Source of the DNA: a virus
Reading direction: 5' to 3' (one strand)
DNA length: 53,008 nucleotides
IMG/VR virus record: IMGVR_UViG_3300025120_013163
Span: 1 to 53,008 of that record
Positions 8,104 through 16,042 of the stretch are shown piece after piece. How positions within the stretch are numbered: the first letter of the stretch is position 1; every line of letters begins with the position of its first letter. A program made the translations under genes and the position numbers. A model generated the notes under the pieces. That model saw only the letters and a list, made by a program, of their open reading frames with translations. It made no database searches and was not told the origin of the DNA.

Positions 8104-8612
8104 CCTAAGGGCGCAAGTTTTAAATTATTTATTAACCGCTGATCTTAATGACAGCATAAAAACAAAGTGATATGAGTACACATTTTTTAGAGAGGTCACA
8201 CCATCCGTTTGACCTATTATTTCGAAATTTATTCGAAGCAAACACCCAATTCGTTCCGGCTACAGAAGCCAAACAACAATACCCAATTAATATTTTTGAA
8301 GATGATATAGGTTTAACTTTTGAGTTAGCTTGTACTGGCATTCCTAAAGAAGCCATTGAAGTTAAATTAGAAGGAGACATGATCACCTTTAACTACGATA
8401 AGGAGAAAACACCAGATTCTCCCTCCCGAAATTATATTCATAGAGGAATAGCAAAACGTTCTTTTAATTTAGGATATAAAGTAGGGACTAAGTTTGATCT
8501 TAAAAAAGCAACAGCTAATTTTCATGATGGTTTACTAATTGTGACAATCCCATTTGCAAAAGAAGCTATGCCAAAAGTTTTAAAAATTAACTAACCAAAC
8601 GCGCCCTTTAGG
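8104..8612. repeat. inverted repeat flanking the hsp20 gene
   Basis: CCTAAGGGCGC at 8104-8114 is matched downstream by GCGCCCTTTAGG at 8601-8612, its reverse complement with one extra T. The two copies bracket the whole small heat-shock gene. This could mark past insertion of the gene or pair in the mRNA. A chance match of 11 bases with this GC content is unlikely in such AT-rich DNA. Confidence 0.55.
8172..8594 (+). CDS. small heat-shock protein Hsp20 (alpha-crystallin domain)
   Basis: 140 residues. The alpha-crystallin domain begins around YPINIFEDDIGLTFEL and runs through IEVKLEGDMITFNY to the diagnostic FHDGLLIVTIP (A-x-x-x-n-G-v-L strand). A short C-terminal tail ends in KVLKIN, an IxI-like anchoring motif. 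sHsps hold unfolding proteins for refolding by other chaperones, and GroES and GroEL are encoded just downstream. The gene stands between two inverted repeat copies in wider gaps than usual here (76 nt upstream), and no copy of the common promoter is seen before it. Confidence 0.92.
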   Translation: MSTHFLERSHHPFDLLFRNLFEANTQFVPATEAKQQYPINIFEDDIGLTFELACTGIPKEAIEVKLEGDMITFNYDKEKTPDSPSRNYIHRGIAKRSFNLGYKVGTKFDLKKATANFHDGLLIVTIPFAKEAMPKVLKIN

Positions 8613-8618
8613 TTGGTT
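8593..8618 (+). terminator. possible hairpin after hsp20
   Basis: AACCAA (8593-8598) and TTGGTT (8613-8618) form a 6-bp stem with a 14-nt loop containing the GCGCCC repeat. A short T-rich run follows at 8627-8633. The stem is weak for a terminator, and its 3' arm is also the upstream promoter element of the next gene. Confidence 0.35.
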
Positions 8619-8643
8619 TACCCAAATTTTCTTCGTATATTAT
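8613..8643 (+). promoter_or_regulatory. Bacteroidota-type promoter upstream of the GroES/GroEL group
   Basis: TTGG at 8613-8616, 19 nt, TATATTAT at 8636-8643, with CTTCG just before the latter. It precedes the small gene at 8669 and groS/groL, so it probably drives chaperone expression. Confidence 0.75.
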
Positions 8644-8668
8644 ACCATAATTAAAAAATTAAAGTTAT

Positions 8669-8965
8669 ATGACTATTATTAGAGATCCATTATTAGAGCC
8701 TTATTTTATAGGTAAAGATGCATATTGCTATACAGCATATGAAGTGATAACACCACAAAAAAAATATTTAGAAAAAGGCAGTTTAGGTAAAAATTATGAA
8801 AAACCTATAGGCCATTATAGTGATTTTGGTAATGCTTTAAAAGCTATTATGAAACATCAACTAAATGAAAAAAATAAAGAATATCCATCTGTTCAAGAAT
8901 ACCTGGATAAATGGAATAAAATTAAATCAAATTTAAATAACCTTATTAAAAAAATTACAATATGA
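8669..8965 (+). CDS. unknown protein upstream of groS
   Basis: A 98-residue soluble protein with a start like MTIIRDPLLEPYFIGKDAY, a centre KYLEKGSLG...GHYSDFGNALKAI, and a Lys/Asn-rich end. No family is recognised. Its stop overlaps the groS start by 4 nt and it is first after the promoter, so it is co-expressed with the chaperonins. Confidence 0.7.
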   Translation: MTIIRDPLLEPYFIGKDAYCYTAYEVITPQKKYLEKGSLGKNYEKPIGHYSDFGNALKAIMKHQLNEKNKEYPSVQEYLDKWNKIKSNLNNLIKKITI

Positions 8966-9300
8966 ATTTAGAAGCATTATTTAACGCTGTTATAGTAAAA
9001 CCAATTGAAGCTGAAGAAACTAAGTATGGTTCAATTGTAGTTCCTGATATGGGAAAAGATGTAAATGAACATGGAGAAATAATAGCAGTAGGACCTGGAC
9101 TGCATACAATTTCAGGTACATTTATTGAAACTATAAGCAAAGTTGGAGATATAGTAATATTACCAACTCAAGGATTTACAAAGCTACAACATGATGGAGA
9201 GGATTATTTAGTTGGTCCTGAAAATCAAATTTTAGCTAAAGTAAAAAAAGAAGTAGATTTAGAAAAAATATTAGAAGAAACTGAACCATTAAAAGAATAA
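8962..9300 (+). CDS. groS: GroES-like co-chaperonin
   Basis: 112 residues, close to cellular GroES (about 97) and T4 gp31 (111). Landmarks are the N-terminal strand NAVIVKPIEAEET, the block YGSIVVPDMG, GEIIAVGPG and the late VGDIVILPTQGFTKLQHDGEDYLV, all in GroES order. The mobile-loop region is shorter and divergent. An acidic tail (KKEVDLEKILEETEPLKE) extends beyond the usual end. It would cap the GroEL encoded 2 nt downstream, for folding of phage proteins such as capsid. Confidence 0.92.
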   Translation: MNLEALFNAVIVKPIEAEETKYGSIVVPDMGKDVNEHGEIIAVGPGLHTISGTFIETISKVGDIVILPTQGFTKLQHDGEDYLVGPENQILAKVKKEVDLEKILEETEPLKE

Positions 9301-9302
9301 AA

Positions 9303-10940
9303 ATGAGTAAAATTATAGAATTTGGCCCTGAGGGTAGAAATAAATTAGTAAAAGGAATTGACACATTAGCTAATGCTGTAGTATCAACATTAGGTCCTAA
9401 TGGGAGAAATGTAGTAGTTGAAAGACCTAACCAATCACCAATATCAACAAAAGATGGAGTTACAGTAGCAAAACATATAAGTGTGAGTGATCCTGTTGAA
9501 AATTTAGGTGTAAATTTAGTTAGAGAAGCATCTATTAAAACAGCTGATAAAGCTGGTGATGGTACAACTACATCAACCCTTTTAGCAAGAGAAATGATTA
9601 AAGATGGTTTACAATATTTAGCTAATGGAGCTAATGCTGTTGAAATTAAAAGAGGTATTGATAAAGCAGTAAAAGAAGTTATAAATAATCTAAGAGAAAA
9701 TATATCAGAAGACATTTCAGATGAAAATCAATTAGAACAAATTGCAACTATTTCAGCAAATAATGACCCTGAAGTAGGTAAATTAATAGCTACAGCAATG
9801 GATAAAGTAGGGGTTGAAGGTGTAGTTCATATTGAAGAATCTAAAACAGGAGATACTTATTTAGAAACTGTTGAAGGGATGCAGTTTGATAGAGGTTATT
9901 TGTCACATTATTTTGTTACTAATAATAGCACTATGACTTGTACTTTAGAAGACCCTTATATCTTAGTACTAAACCAAAAGTTATCTTCAGTAAAAGATTT
10001 ATTACCTATGTTAGAAGCAGTTTCTAATACTAATAAATCTTTATTAATCATAGCTGAAGATGTTGATAGTGAAGCTTTAGCAACTCTTATTGTAAATAAA
10101 GCTAGAGGTACTATTAAAGTAGCAGCTGTAAAAGCACCTGATTTTGGTGATAGAAGGAAATTAATCCTAGAAGATATAGCTTCAGTAACAGGAGGTCAGG
10201 TATTTGATAAGGATAAAGGAATGAAACTTGATAAATTTTCTTGGGAGTGGTTTGGTGAAGCACGTACTGTAACTATTTCAAAAGAAAAAACAACTATTAT
10301 TGATGGTAAAGGAGATGAAGAATCTGTTAAACAAAGATTAGAAGAACTTACTACTCAAATTGATAAAGCACAATCATCTTTTGAAATTGAAAAATTACAA
10401 GAAAGATTAGCTAAAATGGCTGGTGGTGTTTCTATTATTCATGTTGGTGGTTATACCGAAACTGAAATGAATGAAAAGAAAGATAGAGTTGATGATGCTT
10501 TACATGCAACTAAAGCTGCTATTGAGGAAGGAATTGTACCCGGAGGAGGAGCAGCTTTATTATATGCTAGAGAAACTATACTAACAGGATGTAAAAAATG
10601 TATAGGTAAAAATATTGTTTATAAAGCTTGTGGTAAACCATTTGAACAAATATTAGTTAATGCCGGTAAAGATTCAGTTGAAGCCCAAATGATAGGTAAA
10701 TACCATTTAGTTGATTCTGGTAATGATACTTGGGCTGGATATAACATTAAAACAGATAATGTTGAAGATATGAAACAAACAGGTATTATTGATCCTACTA
10801 AAGTAACAAGAACAGCTCTTGAAAACGCTGCTGCTGTTGCTGGAACTGTATTACTTACAGAATGTATAGTTGTTGATGAACCTAAAGAAGATACTCCACA
10901 ACCACAAATGGACCCATCAATGATGGGAATGGGAATGTAA
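9303..10940 (+). CDS. groL: GroEL-like chaperonin (60 kDa)
   Basis: Full length at 545 residues (E. coli GroEL has 548). The ATP-binding blocks STLGPNGRNVVVE and KAGDGTTTSTLLARE, the ISANNDPEVGKLIA region and DALHATKAAIEEGIVPGGGAAL are all present, and the tail ends in Met/Gly (MMGMGM) as in cellular GroEL. A phage-specific feature is a cysteine cluster (GCKKCIGK...KACGK) in the intermediate/equatorial part. Encoding both GroEL and GroES is uncommon among phages, which often bring only the co-chaperonin. Confidence 0.97.
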   Translation: MSKIIEFGPEGRNKLVKGIDTLANAVVSTLGPNGRNVVVERPNQSPISTKDGVTVAKHISVSDPVENLGVNLVREASIKTADKAGDGTTTSTLLAREMIKDGLQYLANGANAVEIKRGIDKAVKEVINNLRENISEDISDENQLEQIATISANNDPEVGKLIATAMDKVGVEGVVHIEESKTGDTYLETVEGMQFDRGYLSHYFVTNNSTMTCTLEDPYILVLNQKLSSVKDLLPMLEAVSNTNKSLLIIAEDVDSEALATLIVNKARGTIKVAAVKAPDFGDRRKLILEDIASVTGGQVFDKDKGMKLDKFSWEWFGEARTVTISKEKTTIIDGKGDEESVKQRLEELTTQIDKAQSSFEIEKLQERLAKMAGGVSIIHVGGYTETEMNEKKDRVDDALHATKAAIEEGIVPGGGAALLYARETILTGCKKCIGKNIVYKACGKPFEQILVNAGKDSVEAQMIGKYHLVDSGNDTWAGYNIKTDNVEDMKQTGIIDPTKVTRTALENAAAVAGTVLLTECIVVDEPKEDTPQPQMDPSMMGMGM

Positions 10941-10941
10941 T

Positions 10942-11214
10942 ATGGAAATAAAAGAAACTGAACATAATAAGCTTATTGCTACTAGAGTACCACCTGGAGA
11001 CAAGTGGACTTTAGTAGATGATAAGAAAAAAATAGTACATGATACTTTAACTGATGCTTTAGAAGCCCATTTTAAGGCATCCGGTAATCCTTGTGAATTT
11101 AGATTATCCCCTTTAGATAGTAAATTATATGCTATTGAAACACATCAGTATGAAATACCTGAAGAAGAACCAAAAGAATTTAGTATGTATGGAGAATTTA
11201 AACAAGGCGCATAA
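10942..11214 (+). CDS. unknown protein after groL
   Basis: This 90-residue acidic protein starts 1 nt after groL and is likely co-transcribed with it. It has predicted beta strands (WTLVDDKKKIVH, EFRLSPLDSKLYAIETHQY) and a Glu/Pro-rich end. No family is recognised. It is the last gene before a new promoter. Confidence 0.7.
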   Translation: MEIKETEHNKLIATRVPPGDKWTLVDDKKKIVHDTLTDALEAHFKASGNPCEFRLSPLDSKLYAIETHQYEIPEEEPKEFSMYGEFKQGA

Positions 11215-11217
11215 TAA

Positions 11218-11249
11218 TTTGTTTTCCCAAAATAACTTTCGTATATTTA
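11218..11249 (+). promoter_or_regulatory. Bacteroidota-type promoter directly before the clamp-loader gene
   Basis: TTTGT at 11218-11222, 19 nt, TATATTTA at 11242-11249, with CTTTCG before it. The next ATG is only 4 nt further on (11254), so the transcript would have almost no leader. Confidence 0.78.
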
Positions 11250-11253
11250 CGTC

Positions 11254-12180
11254 ATGAAAAATCACACCCTATTAGTTGAAAAATACAGACCTACTAATAT
11301 AGATAATTATGTAGGGAATAAAAGTATCAAAGATACTATTAAAAGTTATATATCAAAAAATGATATTCAAAATTTATTATTTTATGGACCTGCAGGTACA
11401 GGTAAAACAACATTAGCTAAATTAATAGCTAAAAATATTGATTGTGATTTATTATATATTAATGCTTCTGATGAAAGAGGGATTGAAACTATTAGAGATA
11501 AAGTATCAGGATTTGCTAGTACAATGTCTTTTAAATCATTAAAAATTGTTATTTTAGATGAAGCAGATTTTTTAACTATAATGGCTCAAGCATCTTTAAG
11601 AAATGTAATTGAAACATTTTCTCGTTCAACTAGATTTATATTAACTTGTAATTATGTAGAACGTATAATTGATCCTTTACAATCTAGATGTCAAACTTTA
11701 AAAATAGTTCCACCTAGTAAATTAGATATTGTTAAACATTTAAAGGGTATTACTGATAGAGAAGACATTAAAGTACACGTAAATGATTTAGCAGTTGTAG
11801 TTAACAACAACTACCCTGATGTCCGTAAAATGCTTAATACTATACAAGTATCTACGGTAGATAACACATTAAAACTTGATAATGATGTATTAGTAGAAAG
11901 TAATTATCAAAATAAAATATTAGAAGAATTAAAATTAAAAAAACCTAATTGGAGAACAATTAGGCAAATAGTAGCAGATTCTAATGTAAAGGATTTTGAA
12001 GGATTGTATAGATTTTTATATGATAACTCATCTGAATACGCCCCAGGAAAAGAAGGTATGATTGCCTTTTATGTGAATGAATATTCATATCAATCAAATT
12101 TTAGAATAGATAAAGAAGTCAATTGTATGGCTTTAATCTCAAAAATAATAGAAACAATTAAACCACAAATATTAAAATAA
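11254..12180 (+). CDS. clamp loader ATPase subunit (T4 gp44 / RFC small-subunit-like)
   Basis: 308-residue AAA+ ATPase. It starts with VEKYRPTNIDNYVG as RFC/gp44 proteins do and has Walker A GPAGTGKT (45-52), Walker B VILDEADF (about 99-106), sensor 1 in ILTCNY and the arginine-finger motif SRC (144-146). It would load the sliding clamp together with the gp62-like subunit at 12413. The start is secure because the KYRP motif must lie near the N-terminus. It follows the promoter by only 4 nt, so its mRNA may be leaderless. Confidence 0.95.
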   Translation: MKNHTLLVEKYRPTNIDNYVGNKSIKDTIKSYISKNDIQNLLFYGPAGTGKTTLAKLIAKNIDCDLLYINASDERGIETIRDKVSGFASTMSFKSLKIVILDEADFLTIMAQASLRNVIETFSRSTRFILTCNYVERIIDPLQSRCQTLKIVPPSKLDIVKHLKGITDREDIKVHVNDLAVVVNNNYPDVRKMLNTIQVSTVDNTLKLDNDVLVESNYQNKILEELKLKKPNWRTIRQIVADSNVKDFEGLYRFLYDNSSEYAPGKEGMIAFYVNEYSYQSNFRIDKEVNCMALISKIIETIKPQILK

Positions 12181-12186
12181 TTAATT

Positions 12187-12432
12187 ATGCAAAACGGACA
12201 ACAACCAAACATCGATTTAAAAAACACAACATCCATTGAAACTGAAAATGGAAATAAAATTTGGCAACAAGGAGCTTTACTGCGTAAAGTATCAAAGTTT
12301 GTAACTGGAACAGATTCAGATGCAATTATGCCTATACCTGTATTTTATGACCCAGATACAAATAAAATTTTAGAAGATTCAATGCCTAAGGAATTAAGAG
12401 AGGAATATAAAGATGTCCTTGTTAAATCCTAA
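12187..12432 (+). CDS. unknown protein between clamp-loader genes
   Basis: 81 residues with a polar start and a more ordered core, KIWQQGALLRKVSKFVTG and MPIPVFYDPDTNKILEDSMPKELREEY. Its end overlaps the gp62-like gene by 20 nt. The position between both loader subunits suggests a replication link, but no function is known to me. Confidence 0.7.
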   Translation: MQNGQQPNIDLKNTTSIETENGNKIWQQGALLRKVSKFVTGTDSDAIMPIPVFYDPDTNKILEDSMPKELREEYKDVLVKS

Positions 12433-12847
12433 AAATGTATTTGAATGGCTAAATGAACTAACTGATAAAAAGTCTAGTTTAGATAGCTTTGAAGAAAGTT
12501 CTTGGGAGAATTTTAATGCTTATATGGTACATAGATTTGTATCAATGTATCAAGGTTACATAGAAATTGCTAATTTAGCTCAAAAATTCTCTCCAACAGA
12601 TAAAAAAGGAATTTACAATTTTTATTGTGAAATGCTTCCTAGAAAAAAAATGTTTTTAAGATACATTAAGTCAAAAACAAAACAAAATGTAAAAGAAATA
12701 TTAGAACCTATGGTAAAATATTTTGAATGTAGTTTTGTAGAAGCAAATGAATATGTAAATCTTTTAAGTAAAGAGGATATTAAGGAAATTCTCATTAAAT
12801 TAGGTATAAATGATAAAGAAATTAAAAAAATAACAAAAAAATTATAA
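12413..12847 (+). CDS. clamp loader small subunit (T4 gp62-like)
   Basis: This 144-residue, mostly helical protein has a start NVFEWLNELTDKKSSLDSFEE and the block WENFNAYMVHRFVSMYQGYIEIANLAQKF, which resembles gp62 of T4-like and cyanophage loaders. Later IYNFYCEMLPRKKMFLRYIK fits the same family. T4 gp62 is 187 residues, so this is a short version. It lacks a nucleotide-binding site and would act as the fifth subunit of a gp44(4)-gp62(1) loader. Confidence 0.72.
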   Translation: MSLLNPKNVFEWLNELTDKKSSLDSFEESSWENFNAYMVHRFVSMYQGYIEIANLAQKFSPTDKKGIYNFYCEMLPRKKMFLRYIKSKTKQNVKEILEPMVKYFECSFVEANEYVNLLSKEDIKEILIKLGINDKEIKKITKKL

Positions 12848-12848
12848 A

Positions 12849-13067
12849 ATGGCACAATATAAATTAATAACGGCTCTTAAAACTCAAGCAGAAGCAGATA
12901 AATCTAAAGCATTAATGGCATTAGAATTACTAACTGAATGTGCAGTAGGAATAGGAGACCATACTTCAGATGATTTTCTTAAAGATGCTACAAAAAGTTT
13001 AAAATTATTAGCATCAGCTGAAGAGAGATTAGAAACTATAGAAAAGTATTATGGAAAAAATGAATAA
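12849..13067 (+). CDS. small helical protein, unknown
   Basis: 72 residues, almost wholly helical (KTQAEADKSKALMALELL; SLKLLASAEERLETIEKYY). It lies 1 nt after the gp62-like gene and overlaps the next start. No family is recognised. Confidence 0.68.
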   Translation: MAQYKLITALKTQAEADKSKALMALELLTECAVGIGDHTSDDFLKDATKSLKLLASAEERLETIEKYYGKNE

Positions 13068-13407
13068 GAAAGAAATAGTAGAATTATTCGAAACTGAGTA
13101 CCCAGAATTATCTGAGGAATATAAAAAGATAGGATTGGAAATGTATACTATGTTTGCTGCTAAACATATGGATTATGGTTTAAATAACATAGCTTTAGGA
13201 GGAGATATTTTACATGATGAGAATGATAAAAAATTCTCATTAACTGGTTTAGCTATTAGGTTAACTGATAAAATTAGTAGATTAAAAAATTTATTATTAA
13301 ATGGTAGAGCATTTGTTAAAGGTGAAGGGATGGAAGATACTTTTATGGATATAGCTAATTACGGTATTATTGGATTATTAGTAGGGAGAAATAAGTGGAA
13401 AAAATAA
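13051..13407 (+). CDS. DUF1599 / Nmad1-like protein
   Basis: 118 residues. The pattern AAKHMDYGLNNIALGGD, then LAIRLTDKISRLKNLL and MEDTFMDIANYGIIGLL, agrees with DUF1599, a family named nucleotide modification associated domain 1 by comparative genomics. The conserved D and NY residues suggest a nucleotide-binding helical fold. The link to DNA base modification is inference, but it would suit the preQ0 genes at the left end. An ATG at 13060 is an equally possible start. Confidence 0.6.
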   Translation: MEKMNKKEIVELFETEYPELSEEYKKIGLEMYTMFAAKHMDYGLNNIALGGDILHDENDKKFSLTGLAIRLTDKISRLKNLLLNGRAFVKGEGMEDTFMDIANYGIIGLLVGRNKWKK

Positions 13408-13411
13408 TGTT

Positions 13412-14362
13412 TTGGCTAAAAAAATCCCCCCAATTGTAAAGATAATAAGAAATTATAAACCTGAGCCTATCAATTATGGTTATCAGAAAAATATTTCTTA
13501 CTCTCAGCTTTCAATGTTTAGAAGTTGCCCTCAAAAGTGGGCTCTTCAATATAAAGAGGGACATAAAAAACATTCCCCTAGTATTCATACTGTATTTGGG
13601 ACTGCATTTCATGAAGTTTTACAATATTATTTAGATGTAATGTATGAACAAAGTGGAGCTGCAGCAGATAGAGAAAATGTAGAAGAATTATTAGAGGATA
13701 AACTAAGGGAAGAATATCTTATCCAATATAAGAAAAATAAAAATTTACATTTTAGTACATCAGAAGAAATAAGAGAATTTTATGATGATGGGGTTAAAAT
13801 ATTAAGGTATTTTAAAAAACATAAAGGTAAGTATTTTAGTAAAAAAGGATGGCATTTAGTAGGTTGTGAGGTACCCATATCAGTTATGCCTAATAACGCG
13901 TATAAAAACGTTATATACAATGGCTTCTTAGATGTTGTAATGTACCATGAACCTACAGATACTTTTCAAATAATCGATATTAAAACAAGTACTAAAGGGT
14001 GGAATTCATATGCTAAAAAGGATGAAGAAAAGCACTTTCAACTAGTTTTATATAAAAAATTCTTTGCAGAACAATTTGGATTAGCAGAAAAGAGTATTGA
14101 TATTGAGTTCCTAATTGTTAGAAGAAAAGTATATGAAGGTGGGGAATATCCTCAAAAACGAATACAAACATTTACACCAGCATCAGGAAAAAATAAAATA
14201 AGTAAAGCAACACGAATATTAAATGAATTTATAAATGAAGCATTTAACTATACAGGATACAAAGAAACACTTCACGTTCCAAGACCGTCGAAATGGAATT
14301 GCTTCTTTTGCCCTTTTAAAGAAGATGCAAAATTATGTAATGTCCTTGGTAAAAATTTATAA
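13412..14362 (+). CDS. PD-(D/E)XK nuclease with iron-sulfur cysteines (Cas4/RecB-like)
   Basis: 316 residues. It begins with the RecB-family entry ISYSQLSMFRSCPQKW and GTAFHEVLQYY (His67), followed by the catalytic residues Asp173 (NGFLDVV) and Asp189/Lys191 (IIDIKTS), then the QLVLY helix. Cys39, Cys297, Cys300 and Cys309 give the four ligands of a Cas4/AddB-type 4Fe-4S cluster. It would be a DNA exonuclease, for example in recombination-dependent replication. No ATG fits the N-terminus, so the TTG at 13412, four bases after the previous stop, is taken as start. Confidence 0.88.
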   Translation: MAKKIPPIVKIIRNYKPEPINYGYQKNISYSQLSMFRSCPQKWALQYKEGHKKHSPSIHTVFGTAFHEVLQYYLDVMYEQSGAAADRENVEELLEDKLREEYLIQYKKNKNLHFSTSEEIREFYDDGVKILRYFKKHKGKYFSKKGWHLVGCEVPISVMPNNAYKNVIYNGFLDVVMYHEPTDTFQIIDIKTSTKGWNSYAKKDEEKHFQLVLYKKFFAEQFGLAEKSIDIEFLIVRRKVYEGGEYPQKRIQTFTPASGKNKISKATRILNEFINEAFNYTGYKETLHVPRPSKWNCFFCPFKEDAKLCNVLGKNL

Positions 14363-14405
14363 TCCACATATACGTATAGACAAATATAAACCAATAATTA
14401 AAACT

Positions 14406-14600
14406 ATGGCTGAAAAGAAAAATATGACACTTACAAGTGTAAAAGTAAAAAGTAATTTATTTGAAAATTTTAAGATTGAATGTGTAAGACGTAAATTCTC
14501 ATTTCAGAAATTATCTGATAGAGCTATTCATTTATATCTTACAGATGAAGATTTTAGAAAAAAAATACACAATCACAGTAATTTAGAAATTAATCAATAA
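14406..14600 (+). CDS. small ribbon-helix-helix-like protein
   Basis: 64 residues starting MAEKKNMTLTSVKVKSNLF, a basic strand, followed by two helices (NFKIECVRRKFSFQKLSDRAIHLY). This is the layout of ribbon-helix-helix DNA-binding proteins. The ATG at 14406 is chosen although the frame is open further upstream, because the strand motif starts here. It sits at the boundary between the replication module and the glycan cassette and could be a regulator. Confidence 0.6.
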   Translation: MAEKKNMTLTSVKVKSNLFENFKIECVRRKFSFQKLSDRAIHLYLTDEDFRKKIHNHSNLEINQ

Positions 14601-14606
14601 ATAAAA

Positions 14607-16040
14607 ATGAAAGAAGGTTACATTAAAAAAGAAGATAGAAAAAAAATTCTCCTTATTACAGATGATATTAGAGTTCATTCTGGTGTTGCTCAAGTAGGAA
14701 GAGAAATTGTTATAAATTCATTAAATAGATATAATTGGTGTCAAATGGCTGGGGCTGTTGAACATCCTGATCAAGGAAAAGTTGTAGATATGAGTGAAGA
14801 AGTAAAACAACATCATACAGATGAAGAAGATCCGTATCTTATGTTATATCCTGTTAAGGGTTATGGAGACATAAATATTTTAAATATAGTATTAGACAGA
14901 GAAAAACCAGATGCAATATTTTTAATAACAGATCCTAGATATTTTTCTTGGTTATTCCATAATGAAGATCAAATTAGAAGAAAAATACCTATAGCCTATC
15001 TTAATATTTGGGATAATTATCCTGCTCCAATGTATAATAAAGAATTCTACGAATCTTGTGATTTATTAATGGGTATTTCAAAACAAACTGTTAATATAAA
15101 TAAACTTGTTTTAGGAGAAAAAGGAAAAAATAAAATATTTAAATATATCCCCCATGGTCTAAATTGTGATAAATTTAATATATTAGAAAAAGATGATATT
15201 GAAGTAAAAACTTTTAAAGAAAATATAGGTTTATCTCAAGATAATAATTTTCATTTATTATTTAATTCCCGAAATATTAGAAGAAAGCAAATATCTAACA
15301 TAATAATGGCATGGAAATTATTTATAGATAAATTAACTCCTGAAGAAGCTGTAAAATGTCAACTTACGTTAAAAACAGAAGCTACATTTGAACATGGAAC
15401 AGATTTAAATGCTGTTGTAGAATATTTTTGTGATCCTAAAATTTGTAGAGTAGGAATTTTACAACATAAATTAGCAACAGAAGAAATGAATTTAATGTAT
15501 AATTCAGCTGATGGTGTTATACAAATTTCTAATGCTGAAGGTTGGGGATTATCATTAACTGAAGCTATGTTAACAGGTACACCTTTTATTGCCGCTGTTA
15601 CTGGAGGTATGCAAGATCAAATGAGATTTGAGGATGAAGATGGGAATTGGATTGAATTTAATGGTGAATTTCCTTCTAACCATCATGGTAAATACAAAAA
15701 ACATGGTGAATGGGCATTTCCTGTTTACACAGCTGCAAGTACTTTAGTAGGATCTCCTCCAACCCCTTATATATACGATGATCATCATAATATTAATGAT
15801 GTAGTTGATCAGATAATGAAATTATATAAAATGGATGATGAAAAAAGAAAAAAAGTAGGAAAGAAAGGATATGATTGGGCTCATAGTAAAGAAGCTGGAT
15901 TTACATCTAAAATAATGACGAACAGAGTTATAGAAGGAATGGAAGAATTATTCCAAACCTGGAAACCAAGAGAAAAATATAATTTTATAAAAGACACAGA
16001 TTTTGAAAAAAGAATTTTACCACATAAATTAGTTTATTAA
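14607..16040 (+). CDS. glycosyltransferase, GT-B fold (group 1 / GT4-like)
   Basis: 477 residues. The N-terminal domain starts with KILLITDDIRVHSGVAQVGRE, typical of GT-B acceptor domains. The C-terminal donor domain has FNSRNIRRKQISNII and the nucleotide-sugar motif NAEGWGLSLTEAMLTGTPFIA (E-x7-E). No membrane segment is seen, so it is cytoplasmic. It opens a run of glycan genes that extends to 31.7 kb and is followed after 2 nt by a second GT of the same type. Donor and acceptor are unknown. Confidence 0.9.
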   Translation: MKEGYIKKEDRKKILLITDDIRVHSGVAQVGREIVINSLNRYNWCQMAGAVEHPDQGKVVDMSEEVKQHHTDEEDPYLMLYPVKGYGDINILNIVLDREKPDAIFLITDPRYFSWLFHNEDQIRRKIPIAYLNIWDNYPAPMYNKEFYESCDLLMGISKQTVNINKLVLGEKGKNKIFKYIPHGLNCDKFNILEKDDIEVKTFKENIGLSQDNNFHLLFNSRNIRRKQISNIIMAWKLFIDKLTPEEAVKCQLTLKTEATFEHGTDLNAVVEYFCDPKICRVGILQHKLATEEMNLMYNSADGVIQISNAEGWGLSLTEAMLTGTPFIAAVTGGMQDQMRFEDEDGNWIEFNGEFPSNHHGKYKKHGEWAFPVYTAASTLVGSPPTPYIYDDHHNINDVVDQIMKLYKMDDEKRKKVGKKGYDWAHSKEAGFTSKIMTNRVIEGMEELFQTWKPREKYNFIKDTDFEKRILPHKLVY

Positions 16041-16042
16041 AT

